Shown here: positions 1 through 12,100 of the stretch, piece after piece | Layout: every line of letters starts with the position of its first letter | How positions within the stretch are numbered: the first letter of the stretch is position 1 | From: Sphaeroforma arctica JP610 | Lineage: Eukaryota; Opisthokonta; Ichthyosporea; Ichthyophonida | Direction: 5' to 3' | Length of the DNA stretch: 32,962 nucleotides | NCBI RefSeq assembly: GCF_001186125.1 | Contig: NW_014040467.1 | Coordinates: 37,877 to 70,838, forward strand | Position numbers and translations under genes: made by a program | The notes under the pieces: model-generated | Databases searched by the model: none | Seen by the model: only the letters and a program-made list of their open reading frames with translations | What the model was told of the DNA's origin: nothing

Positions 1-67
1 AAAATGGAATTTGAACAAGGCGTCGTGATTTGTCCTTATTTTTTATCAATTGGACACTGCATTGCAG

Positions 68-3000
68 GAAATCAAGGAAGAGGCTCGTCAACACAAGGAA
101 GAGCGTAAGGTGTTACTGCTGGAGAAGAAGAAATTCGAGAAAGAGAAGGAGAAAGTTTCGTTTCACAAATCTTTGCAAGAGGCTAATTCAAAATTGGAAC
201 GGGAAGTGATCAAATACCAGAGCGATGCTAATACTTTACGAGAGAAATTGCGGCTTGCGAACGCGGCAGGTATGTTGGTAAATAGACTCTTGACCCGAGT
301 TTTAACCGTTTAATACAGCTTGGGACGAATGTGTTGCATCTGTACGTATACAATGCCCGTGTTGTGGCAGCCTACAGCATCGTAAGTCATTGTGCCCTGT
401 GAAGGGGACATGTTTGTTTTGGGTCTTTGGGAGGTGCGTGCATAAGCGGTGCTCTCGCATTAATAGCTTGTCTTCCTCTCCATGTCGGTATGGGATTGCA
501 ATAACAGCGTTGGCAACGAGCGAGGGGCAAGAAACGTCAGCACATGACAGTGGAAAAGTCGCTGCTATGACTGAGACGCATGCCGCATTGAAAAGCAAAG
601 TGGGCAATCTGGAAACGACAATTGCTGTATTGACGGAAGAAATCGATCCCCACCAAGTGACCATCGCTAAGAGTATCGAGGAACGACATAGTGCCGCCGC
701 TGCGAATGAAGAACTGCAAAGTCGGTACAATGAGCTCAGCCATGAATTTAACGCCTTGGTAGATCGTGACCCCGTTAGTACTGCCTCACGGGATGGGCTA
801 GTAGATAGTGATGGGCATCGAAAGCCAGATGTTCTCGCGTTGAAGAGAATTATTATGGAGCTTGAAACTCAATGCACACGATTGACGGCGCAGGTAGCCG
901 AGCTCAAATACGAAGCGACTGGCAGCAAACATCGAGGAGACGAGGTTGACATGTGGCAGTTAGACAGAGGGGATGTCATGGTCAATCCACCTCCCCCTGC
1001 GACGCATCACACGCACGTCAATAAGCATATCACCGACAGAGCTCATAGCGAAAGTCACGGTGTTGATTCTGAGCTGCTCGATATGGACCTCGATCTACAC
1101 AGGTGTGTACTATGTGTCACGGAATCACGCAATTTGTTGTCAAGCAGTTTATTTGTATCCGGACCGCTAATTTTTGTCCGATTTCAAACCGTTGAGGGGG
1201 TTTATACGCGCTAAACTGCAGGATAAAAAGCAAGAGTGTACAGATCGATCCACGAGTGAGAGGGTTGTTCTTGACCAAGGTTCTTTGTTTCGTCCGCTTA
1301 AATAACATTTTCCTCTTTTGTAGGCACGCGCTGAGACAACCTCACCAGAGTATCGGAATAATCGGTAGCGGACACGCGGACCCACAATCTGGCGTGAAGT
1401 TGCAGGTTGAAAGCCCTAGTAGTGATGAGAGTAATAGAGCACACCACGTGACATTGCTATCCTCAATCGCAGGGGCATCTCCATCCAAACACACGGAGAA
1501 AATGACCCCAAAGGCTCCAACAAGCATGCAAGAGTACCATCACATGCACCCTGAGCATATGCTCTCGCCCATTTCACCGCTAGGAGCAGCCATACTCCCG
1601 CTACACACCCCGGTGGCTGCACAACCTGTTCAGAGTCCCGCGCTGAAAGCGAATTCAGGCCTGCAGACGCACACAAGCATGCGCAGCCACGCCAGCAAGA
1701 ACAATAGTTTACATCACCACGACACATCGGGCGATGGCGATAAGCGTATGCGCAGGGTTTCTTTTGCTACCGACGATGGTTTAGATCTAACATCTGAGGA
1801 TGAGCTTAGTCACTCTGAATCAAATATGGATGCGGTAACTGCTTCTCGTACGCAGCCAATGCCGGCGGACAACGACGCATACACGGACGCGGATGATGGG
1901 CAAGTAGCTTGGACGACAGTCGCAATTGATCTGTCATCGAATCGGGGCGGCGCAGCTACTGTACTGGATGCAGAGACGGAAAGGGTAGTGGGTGCAGAGA
2001 AGCACATCCCCACCGCGTTCACAAATCTGGACAACGGCATTAGAATGCACGAACCATCGCCTTCAGTGCCTATGTCGCACCACGAGTTTAAGCTGAGACA
2101 CCCTTCTGTTGCGGTAGCTATATCACCAATGCCGCCTATGTGCGCTAGCCCCCGCAAGCCGCTCCGAGAAGAGAGTGTAAGGATTTCGGGTGCTGTAAGT
2201 CTGCGATCAGACACGCGCGTCCCTACGTCGCGAAATGCAGACTCGCAGAACGTGTCAGTGAGGATCCCGAAAGAGGCCGGAGTAAGAAAATCCAATTCGA
2301 AAGCAGCCCGAGGAAAGAGAACGAACAAAAGTATCAAGGCCAAGGCGATCAAAGCGGCCATGGCGAAAGTAGTAGAAGAAGAGCAGGCGATGATGCTGTT
2401 GAAGAAGCAGCCCCAGGCAGATACAACGAGTCAGCAGAATCATGCTAATACAGTACTTAGTCGAAGTGTAGTAGAAGGCGTACAGCATATTCCGTTGTCG
2501 CACAAGCAAATGGGTGCACACACAATCGCCATGAATACTGAAGATGGTACACACGCACACGCGAACGCAGACAACGTTCAACCTACCAGGCCAACTCCCA
2601 AACCACGCCCGGTGCCGAAACCAAGGCCGAAGGCTATGGTACTACGACCGGTGGTATTGACTGAGAAGCCTGTCCCTAAGCCACGTCCAAGACCAGCTGC
2701 AAGACCGCAAGATGCAATGTGTTCAACATCGCTAGCCTACGGAAACAGCAATACACAAAAGAGAAACGGTACAGATTCACAGACCCAGCAGGCTGTGCAG
2801 GGATCGTCAACATCAGTTTACCCAGATATTCACACGCGCAAGCGTGATGAGCCACGGACGCCGTCACGTGCTTCCAGTCAGAAGCAAGTAGTACCGTGGA
2901 GTGAATCAGCTAATTTAGAAACGGAAACAATAACAACATCAGTAGGGGAAACACCCCAAACAGATAGTAAGGCACCTAAAACATATGGTGCGAAATCGGC

Positions 3001-6000
3001 ATCTAGAGAAAAACATGCACAAATAAATAGTACGTCGACTGCGCGTGCCGATACGGAGTCGGGGACGCGTAGTCCGAAACAGGCATCTGGTGTATCGGTA
3101 GACATGACTTACAAGGCGAGTACCAGCCAGAATGCAACGCCAGCGCTTCTATTACGTGAGCTGTCGCACCTTTCCGATGAACACACTGTAGATCATAGCG
3201 GTGTGGGGAAGCCAGCATCAGAGAACCACACAAGTGTGCAGGAGGAGTTGCCGTGTGGACGGGAACCCCAAAGCCCGCGTATACAGCAGACTGATCCAGC
3301 GACGCCTATACCAGAACATTCTGAAGCACAACATGTACCAGGTAGTTCAATGCCTGCTGTCTCGAGAGATGCCGTAATGAGCAGTCCAAGTCGTGCGAAC
3401 CAAAAGCGCACGTACGAAGCGGCTGAGACCACACTCACAAGCTTCACAGCACTAACGAGTGCGATGCCGCCCGCCAGTTTATTGGATAGGACAGATGGGG
3501 AAAAGAATATTGGTGTCAGGCTGGCTGGAGATGTAGATGAGATCGCTACAGAGGATGTCGGTCAGAGGAGAAATCCACGGAAACGTGCGAAGAGAGCTTT
3601 GGGACGCAGCGACTCACCGCATGCGGCTGGGGCGCATTCGGCTGTGGAAGGTACAGAGGCGGGGGTGCAAAACATCGATACGCAGAGACGAGTCTACGGG
3701 CAAACAGAAGAAAATTTGCCAAGCAATACTCCCCCGGGAGCTGAATCAGCAGCATGTGACACGTCACGCAACTCTCGCATAAAGAACAGCCGCGGTACTT
3801 CTCATATTAACTCTCTGGCCCGGTCACGTATGGAGCTCTCGATTCAGTCATACATGTCAGTGGGCGCACATCAGTTGGGATCCTCTGGAAGTAGGCGGCG
3901 ACGTGTGCATGCTCAGGCGCAAGCGCACTCGGTAGTAAGAGGACTTGCAGTGTCCAGGTTACGCGAAGTGTATTCTGATAAGAGTCTCCAGGTTAGGGTA
4001 GACGTTCGCACGTTGCTAAACAAGGCCCAGCAAGCGATGTATCCATCAGTGTTTAATAAGGCCTTGACTGAGCTGAAGCATCTGCTGACGGCACAGGGCG
4101 CAACAGGATGGGTAGCACTAGGTATGTCTGTGTACTGTGGCTGATTTGTTTTGGCGGAAAGTCTTGGTTATAGCCACTACATTCTCAGGTGTATTCTGCA
4201 CACGACCTCCGCTCAGGCAATGGCAGTCGATATATGAGGCAGATCTGCGTGTTGTTCTTTACTAGTGAACGACACCTGTGTTCCTTAATTTATTTGGAAG
4301 TCATGTTGGGGTGAATTATTAGCTGGATTTGCCACAGTGGTCATCCCCCACACAGCGCTTGAACGAACAGAGTATTCTATTTTCCATGTGGGTTTTTCCC
4401 AACAGGAACAAATATACCGGCATTGCATCTAACGAATTACAGAATATACAGTCTATACTATTCTAATCTTTGTCTCTTACGTTCACCCATATCTGCTAAC
4501 CTCAACAGAGACAGAGCTGTTATCTTCTTGGCTCTCCTCAGCACGGGTGGCCGCTCGTACCGTTTGTAACGGACAAGCATCCTCACCAGTTCCGGTCAAG
4601 ACACACACCAAGCACAGGGAACCGAAAACTCACACGCCTTCATCCACGGAAAACGGCGGGACACTGGGAGAACGTGGACCCGGAGTACTGTCCCCCAGAC
4701 GCACGCGAAGTTGCAGGAAGAACCGCGTGACGTCGAGTAGCGTTGAGGATTCTTCTGCGCAACGGCGTGCTCACGAATCCGATTCCGAGGATGAAATGAG
4801 GCTCGACGTCGAGCCGGAGACGGTAGCTGAACAAGTATGCGGCTGCAGCCAGGACTGGTGCGCGTGTGCGGTGCTGCGAGATGTATCAGTGGACGATGCG
4901 TGGTTGGCGAAAGAGCCTGTGTCAGAGACAGACGACAGGCTCGCACGGCTAGCCACACACTTAAGCGAGTACTATCAGGCGTCCTTCGGTGAAATCGAAC
5001 GTGTTAACATGGATGAGGATTATGATACTATTACCGTGGGTGACAATAGAACTTCGGATGTAGCCCTCGCGAGTGAGATAGTAAGCGCATTGGTTGCTGA
5101 CGTCCCAACGCATAGCTACTCAGAGCGAGTGAGCTCACAGAATGGTGAGCAGCAAGTGGAAGCGGATAAACTTCAGACTAACGACCAAAACGAAAATTCA
5201 CCAAACAACCCGCGCAAAGGTTGCTTTACAAGCGATTGGATGCATGGTCTACTAGCTTCTCTGGCGGAGCACGTGCACACCCAAGCCGTTCACGCCAGCA
5301 GAGGTCTCTCGATTCCTGAGAGTCCGACAGGTGGCCCACATACATCGACGCGTAATGCACAAGGTGTACAACGCGATGAAGAAACGGTACAGGCATCAGA
5401 CGTGGTGGATAGCGATGCAGAGGCACTGGAGGATCTAACGGATCTGCACACATCAGCAGCGCTGAGCAGCTTGTATACAGTGCTTAGCGTAACGGACGCG
5501 GTCTCCCCCCAGCCTGCCTACACCCTGTGCAGCGACTTGGTTATGTCCACGCGTGTACATCCGAGTGTGTGCGCTGTTTTGTTCACGTATATATCACGTG
5601 CAGTGCCTTCGTTGCTACGAGTGGAACAGAGCACACAAAAGAGCAATGCTTCAGTTGAGAAAGATATGAATGGTACGGTGGATGCTGCAGATGTGATCGT
5701 AGTAGACCTGAACGATCAAACCATAGTGTCTACCACACTACAATGTGCGCTCTCCACACGCTTGGCCGACACTGGATTTGGTACGGGCGACTCGACGGGC
5801 CAAACCGTCAAGGAAAGGGCGGCTGCCAATGATAAGCACAAAAACGGGATCCGAGCAGACCATGCAGGCACACCTGAGCAGGCCTCGCGTTTGTCGGTTG
5901 GAAAGCTTAAGCATATATTTGCGCATTCTAGATTGGCGCATATGCGGTTGGTAACACACCGTGGGTGGCTGGACATCCGAAGCGCCGCGCAGATGACAGA

Positions 6001-6993
6001 GGAATGCGTGGAGTGGTGTATGGCACATCTCGGGGTATGCGAGGATAGCAACCCGCGTGGGGAAAGTTCAGTCGAGGGAGAAGCCACTGAAAACCGCATA
6101 TTCTTTAACCAAGTATACAACGCCGGTAACGATTCGCCGCTCGTGGTATTCGACGATCCAATGATGGTGGCCGGCCCACTTTTCCTGCTCCGGGTACTCT
6201 TCAAAACGATTGCGGATGCAAATAATACGCATGCATATCGGTACTTCTACGAGAACGTGGCTCGTGTTTGTGTGGACTCATACTCCCAATATCGCGCTGC
6301 ACGTCTAGGGCCGGGTGTCGGTGTTGCAGCTATTCTTATCCTGGGTAAGTTTCAACCATCCATATGTTTGAATGGCTCTTTGACTTCGAGCTTTGCTATG
6401 TGAGTATGAATGGGTCAATGTCAAATTCATCAACATTTGCTTTTTATCATTGTGTTTATGGTAATAATCGCTTGATATCTTGCTATCTCCCATATGCTCG
6501 CAGGTGTCGGCGGGGCGACATTCCGTGCTAAGTGCCTCAGTGCGAAGGATCGTAAGATGAGACAGGTACTTCTCGATCTGCTAAGTACAGTGATTCATCT
6601 CAACGATCCAGATCCGGGTATGTATTCAAGTTTCTTCCGCATGCGAGTGATCTTACACACCCACTGTCCCTTCAGATTTATGAATATGTGCTCCAAATCT
6701 TTACTCGTATAAATCAGTCGATGTACTAGCTGATACTGCAGTGCTCTGCGGAGGTACGTGAGTTCAGTGACAAAAGTTCCAAAGGCTTGTATGTCTTACC
6801 GATGTCGAAATAAGTAAATACCCTGCTCTCAATACGTTAAAATTTCTTAGCACAAGCTTCCTAATCTGCGAATATACATCTGCTCTTGTATTTGGCTGTT
6901 TCAGTGCCAGATCACCTACGGACGGCTGCTGCATGCGCACTTCTCGACTTGAATGGGATGTCTGACGGCACATGTTCCTTGGTAAACGGATAG
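68..6993 (+). CDS. Large coiled-coil/disordered protein, unidentified, 5' end missing
   Basis: I do not recognise this protein. Proposed exons, which join with matching phases: 68-269, 319-381, 508-1102, 1324-4121, 4509-6344, 6504-6617, 6905-6993 (TAG at 6991). The first exon starts after a TTGCAG acceptor, so the true start lies left of the window. About 1,898 residues are visible. The first 67 are highly charged coiled coil (EIKEEARQHKEERK); next comes a short exon with a CPCCG cysteine cluster, then a second coiled coil in exon 3. Exon 4 is Ser/Thr/Gln-rich and looks disordered, with PKPRP repeats near 2581-2709 and basic, NLS-like clusters (NPRKRAKR, SRRRRVH). The region from about 3950 to the end is richer in hydrophobic helical segments, for example LLNKAQQAM and FLLRVLFKTIADA. 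A 12-nt microexon at 6742-6753 (phase 1 to 1) could add LCGV before the last exon. A nuclear scaffold role is only a guess from composition. Confidence 0.75.
2581..2709 (+). repeat. PKPRP proline/basic repeat tract inside the large gene
   Basis: In exon 4 the reading frame encodes repeated Pro-Lys-Pro-Arg-Pro units: PTPKPRPVPKPRPK, then after about 13 residues KPVPKPRPRPAARP. The spaced PxPxPR pattern resembles SH3-ligand or nucleic-acid-binding basic/proline linkers. The pattern is seen directly; the function is inferred. Confidence 0.7.
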
Positions 6994-7676
6994 AAGAATA
7001 ATAGGTCAAAGGCGTTTGGATTGAGGATTACCTGTCTAAACTACGCATCGCGGCTCGTAAATATCACAAACGCTATAGCGGTCTTAGTACAACAGTTGCT
7101 GTTCTCAATATAGGCCTTCTAGATGAAATTTGGCTTTTGAATTGCTATTTAAAATGATAAAACAACACAAGGATACTGAACTGGAATTTGGGTACCATAG
7201 TGACTATCATACTTAAAGCATGAGTTGCCGTTGTAGTATATCACTTCTATCTATTCAATAGCGACACGGGCATGTTTGTTAGAGCTGAAAGAATAAAATC
7301 TACTATAGTTTAAGCCGATAAACAAATAATCTGGCGATATATTGATGGTTCAACCACCCAAATTAAGAGAGAAGACTTGAAGGGCATTCAATGACATTAC
7401 GACCTCTGTATCTGAGTTTCAGCCGTATACAGTAAGGTGCACCTGATAAAATATTCTACTCGGGAAATAGCGTATTGATGACTTTCAGATATACGTGACC
7501 GAATATTAAAAGGGACCCACGTACTAGTCGGTTGAAGTCTTCGTCTACCACATCGGAAAAAAATAATAGTACCTGATATAAGTTTGTTTGAGAATATTCT
7601 TCTATACATTATTTTAAGCAACGATCTTCACTGGAAGTATACTACTCTCACTTCGTATGGTAAAGCCTAAGAGTTG
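6994..7676. other. Intergenic, convergent 3' ends
   Basis: The stretch lies between the stop of the left-hand gene and the poly(A) signal of the secreted-protein gene. It is AT-rich, has no open frame with coding character on either strand, and I saw no RNA gene. If the TTG|GTAAAC sequence at 6979-6986 is a used donor, the left-hand gene could extend into it, but I found no convincing further exon. Confidence 0.5.
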
Positions 7677-7682
7677 TTTATT
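7677..7682 (-). terminator. AATAAA poly(A) signal of the secreted PAN-like gene
   Basis: AATAAA on the minus strand begins seven bases after the TAG stop at 7689-7691. The 3' UTR is therefore probably very short. Confidence 0.6.
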
Positions 7683-7688
7683 TCAAAC

Positions 7689-8318
7689 CTAATAGTTGAA
7701 GTACTCTTGCTTGGTATAGCATGCAAATCCCTGCTTCTTAGGAAGGCTGTCCCCGATAAAGTGACTCCACAACTCGCAGCGATCGTTCGTACCAGTCTCG
7801 TATCCGGTGCACCATGAATTGCGATCACACTCTTTACGGCAATCAGGCCCGGAAAGTTTGGCTAGCTTGTAGTAGTCCTCGTCGTTGTCTTGTTTGCCTT
7901 TTGTTCCGCGGCAGGCACGGTGCTTTTCTACATCATATTCGTACTCGTCATAATGTGGCATCTCCGGGTAGTATGTTTCCTTTACATAGCACGAAAGATC
8001 GTGCATTCTCTCTAGTTCGTCGCCTATCTCGGAATTCCACAATTCACAGTGCTTATCCTTACCTGTCTCGTAACCTGTGCAGTGATTGTCTTCCTCGCAA
8101 TACTCGCGACATTGGCTGGGAGAAGCTCGGATTCGCTCGTAGTAACTGTCCTTGTTGTCATGCTTCCCATGTGTACCGCGACAGGCTTGATGTTTGTACA
8201 CCTCAAATTTATATCTGGGCGCTATGACAGATCTAGTCCCTCTGTCGCCAGCCGTGGGTGCAGCCAGGGCTAAGGACATAGTCTGAGCGGCAATGAGAGT
8301 GATAATGGAGGCTTTCAT
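7689..8318 (-). CDS. Secreted protein with two PAN/apple-like Cys-rich repeats
   Basis: Intronless, 209 residues, ATG at 8318. Residues 1-20 form a signal peptide (MKASIITLIA..., hydrophobic to ALAA). The mature part is two tandem units, about residues 38-114 and 128-204. Each has six cysteines with identical spacing (46, 70, 74, 80, 91, 110 and 136, 160, 164, 170, 181, 200) and shared motifs: HxACRGT at the start, CTGYETG and CELW near the middle, IGD, and a final C-Y. This pattern fits the PAN/apple superfamily, which binds proteins or carbohydrates outside the cell; I infer an extracellular or wall role. No transmembrane segment follows the signal peptide, so it is probably released. The identical spacing implies an internal duplication. 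A TATA box and an AATAAA flank the gene, which looks intact. The exact family is uncertain. Confidence 0.9.
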   Translation of the reverse strand: MKASIITLIAAQTMSLALAAPTAGDRGTRSVIAPRYKFEVYKHQACRGTHGKHDNKDSYYERIRASPSQCREYCEEDNHCTGYETGKDKHCELWNSEIGDELERMHDLSCYVKETYYPEMPHYDEYEYDVEKHRACRGTKGKQDNDEDYYKLAKLSGPDCRKECDRNSWCTGYETGTNDRCELWSHFIGDSLPKKQGFACYTKQEYFNY

Positions 8319-8387
8319 ATTGATTGGAAAATGGATGTTGATTGTGTGTTAGTTGAGTGTAGTGATTCTTGTACTGGTTTGGTCTTT

Positions 8388-8395
8388 CTTTTATA
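8388..8395 (-). promoter_or_regulatory. TATA box of the secreted PAN-like gene
   Basis: TATAAAAG on the minus strand, 70-77 bases upstream of the ATG at 8318. A start site about 30 bases downstream would leave a 5' UTR near 40 nt. It is a strong match to the core TATA consensus and fits a regulated, highly expressed secreted protein. Confidence 0.6.
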
Positions 8396-9187
8396 CGCTG
8401 AGAGACGTGACATAGTGCTGATGATGCATATTTTAGTATATATTTTATTTTATTTTGTCTAAGTTTATTGCAGCAGACAGCAGAGTGCATACTGAAGTAT
8501 TTACATTTTACAAATTGGGAACAAGGATCAGAAAATTGCGAAGTCGGAGTATGTCGGTATATCCCGCCAATAATTATTATATGCAAAAGCGATGCTGAAA
8601 CTTGTCATGACGTCATAGATCATTCTGGTATGACCTTGTCGGTTTGTCCTCAAATCTCCATTGAAATCTCATTTTTAGATATATATAATAGATTTCATAG
8701 TCTCCTAAAAAAGACATATATTGACAAAATAACTACATTCATGTATTTTGTTGAAAACAAACAAACAAATATGTTCCCATCCAAACTATCAGACGATGCA
8801 TGTGGCGGAATATACGGGAGGCATCCATCTCGTCATTCAGATCTTGTATAGGTGCATATTGCATTGATAGATACGGGCTTCACCAGCGGAATTCGTCTAC
8901 TGACTCTGTTGATACATTTATCATCTGTGCGACTGCGAATGAATTGTAGATCGAGAACGCTCAGACAAATATAGTCATACAATAGCGCATATAATCTTTA
9001 TCGTGTACCAGCTTAGTTAACCCTGTTTACTTCACATACAAGTGGGTATATGAGTACTCAGATAACAGCGGTATGTCGCCCGAACAGTCTGTGTTGATTT
9101 TGAGTGAGCATCATCAACGCTAAACATTTTAATCATTTTGCTCCCAGTCAGAAGATACACGGTAGTGATAGCAGGGCTGATAGTATA
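8396..9187. other. Intergenic, nothing recognised
   Basis: This lies between the promoter of the secreted-protein gene and the 3' end of the armadillo-like gene. It is AT-rich. The one longer open frame, plus strand 8468-8851, has no coding character or homology I recognise. No repeat, RNA gene or element was seen. Confidence 0.5.
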
Positions 9188-12100
9188 TTATTCACTCCCA
9201 TCTATAACCAATTCTTGTAATAGGGGCGATCCGAGGCTCATTTGTAGTTTTGGAGACTGAACCTTTTCAATAGATGGTAATACCGGGGTAGACGGCTGCG
9301 ACAAATGACTGGGTAGTCTCGAAAGCCCCTTCCTAGGAAGAAGCTGTTCTCGTGTGTGAGCACTGCCATTAGTGTATGGCTGGATTTGTGTGTGCGCCTG
9401 TATATTTGCATTTATGTTCAGATTGCTGACGCCCACACGGGCATTGTATTGATGTGATAGAAGCGCCGTGGGGGTTGCCGGCTGTGAATGAGTACGTACA
9501 AGCTTCGTGCGCTCACCACCACTCCCCGTCGCACCCCTACCTCGAGGTGTCATCATGGGAGTATTTGTCGGCGTGGCATTAGGCGTATTGCCAGGTGTGT
9601 ATTGCTGTTTGAAGTTGAGTAGATCTCTCATCCGTTGATAAGGATTTTTGGGAGGCAAGTTATGTCTACCCCATATCTTCAGCTTCAAATCTTCGTATAG
9701 TTTTGGATGGTCGGCTTTGAAGCGGGTAAGAGTCCAAGAACTGGCCATCCTGTGGATGTCAGTATTTGAAAATTCATTGAGTTTCAAGTTGAAAATTTTG
9801 TGCAACGCAAATGTCAGGCATGTCACGTTTCTCACAACACAAGCAGAAAATCCAAATTCGTATATGCGAGGAGGCAAAGATTCACCCTACAAGCTCAGAA
9901 CAATTCTGGCACATCATAAGGCACAAAACTTGCGCAACCGAAATGTAGTGCCAGAGCTTACACTTACATTATACGTAAATCAGACGAGAGTATAAAACGA
10001 TGTCATTCAGTAGAGCGCATATATATGCCCCCATCTTATAAAAGGATCAATATACACATCAGGAAATACATATACATACCAGGCAATGACTGGATCATTA
10101 GATGTTGTGAGTGGTTTGAAGACCTTGAATCCCCCCATTTTCTCGAACATGGCTTTTCCGGGTGAGCAAGCGATTGAAAGAATCAGCAATGCCGCTCTAT
10201 GTGCCCATGTGCGTCTGTCGCACACCTTGATATCATGCGCTTGCTTGCGGTGGCTACAAAGAGAGTACAACAGGCACTGTCAGACCAAGTGTCATCGCAA
10301 TGCAATAAAACTTGAAATCATGCCATGACACACAATATGCATACAGAGATCGTAGCTCAATTGTGCAATGCAATGTTTTATATACTGCTAAGTTTTATGT
10401 GAAATACCCACACTCCATGTACATCATAGCAAAGTATATAACGTGTTTGTGGTTGTAAGGATCTTGCAAAACACAGTTGACCTGCCTTCACAAATCAAGC
10501 ATGAAGCAAACGGGGGTACTTAACGCTTTCAAAAGTAACACCTACCTTCCGATGCCTAAAACCACATTAACAAATGCTGTATCGCACAACTTGGCATGGA
10601 CGGCCGAGATGGTACCCTCCCCCTCAAATATTCCGTGCCAGCGTTCGAAGTGTCGACTATTGGTCACGGCTGCTCTTACGCACAAATGAAGATAGTAGAG
10701 AATAGAACCATATACGGTGGTAAAGTTGTATAAGAGGCGCTTCAGATCTATTCCTAAGAATAACTACTCATACCCCTCTGTGTGTTTCTGGAACGAAAGT
10801 ACGACCTCACATGATAGCATCTAGGGAATGTCAGTACTAGAATATACACCAACTCCTCTCAGTAGTCTCCAAAAACACCCTCTGGAGTTCAGAGCAACAT
10901 GCACACCGTAATACAACTCTACATCCATGCACTAAGTATACCCCAGGACACTAATTCTGCCACTGCCAAACGTGATCTACTCACGTGTATAAGTCGTAAC
11001 GTAAATGAGAAAGTGTGACAATTGTTAAGGAATCAGCCTATGAAAGGGGCACACAAGCTACCGATTAATTATTGTGGAAACGTTTTTTATACGTATAAAA
11101 CTTTTTTTATACATACAAAACCAAATGTACACATTCAAATTAGGGCAATATCCAATAACACATACCGGCTGGAACATAGGCTATACTAACGAACGCTTCC
11201 ACACAGAATGTTTGAGTTAGGATATCATTCTGGACATGTGCACGCAGCGGTTTTGTTCGCTTGGCCACCCACTTCAGCACTGCTTCTCGAGTGACATCGC
11301 TACGGATATTATGCCGATCCTAAGTGGTGTGTATAGGAAATTCGTGAGGTTCTCTTGCCAATAGTGAAGTTTGAATGACCAGAGGAAGAAAGTTTCCATA
11401 CGATAGGAACTTGAAAAGACGCCTCCATCTGGTCGAACAAGCGAGCTTAAACGGTGATCTGGTGGTCATTGACCTTGTTGCAACAGAAGACTAGGCACAA
11501 AATCAGCACCTATTTGTAAGTGGGAATATGCAAACATATACGTTCGCACACATGCATGGTTGACCAGAACGAAGGAAGTTTGCATACGATAGACAATTGG
11601 AAAAGACACCTTCCCGTGATCGGAATAGTGAGATTTCACAGTCTAGCTGATGGTCACTGATATTGCTGCGACAGAGGACCTGAAAAAAAAAAGCGGCGCC
11701 TATCTGAAGGTGTGAATATGCAAACAAATATTTACGTATACAATGGTTGTAGCTAAGCCAAAACAGAATATCAACAACCATTTAATGGTGTTTGGCAAAC
11801 TCCACACGCAAAACACTCACATGTACTGATCCCCGTACTCACGGATTCTACCGCGCTGATGCAAGGGCCGCATCATCCACAACAAACAGAACGCATGAAA
11901 TACCCGCTTGTGCATTACCTTGTGTACGTATATGAGCGATACATTCTTCAAAGCCATAGCGTAGCCACGGGCGGTGTTGCGAATCGCTTTTGTACACGCC
12001 TATGGCAATCAACGAGAAGAGGCAAACAATACTTAGCTTGTTTGTGGTGGATGGGTGATTGGTGCCGGAGACCACGAACAAACTGTTGGCCGTCATCGAC

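Noticed and set aside
302-743. Minus-strand open frames over the left-hand gene
   Set aside because: They are shadows of the coiled-coil exon on the plus strand, which has matching splice phases on both sides.
10774-10820. Possible minus-strand exon starting MLSCEVVLSF
   Set aside because: It has an acceptor and donor, but neither of its two open frames can follow the phase 1 end of exon 11299-11166. Direct joining of the flanking exons keeps the frame.
11503-11781. 92-codon minus-strand frame across the tandem duplication
   Set aside because: It has no fitting splice sites, and the open frame is partly explained by the duplication itself.
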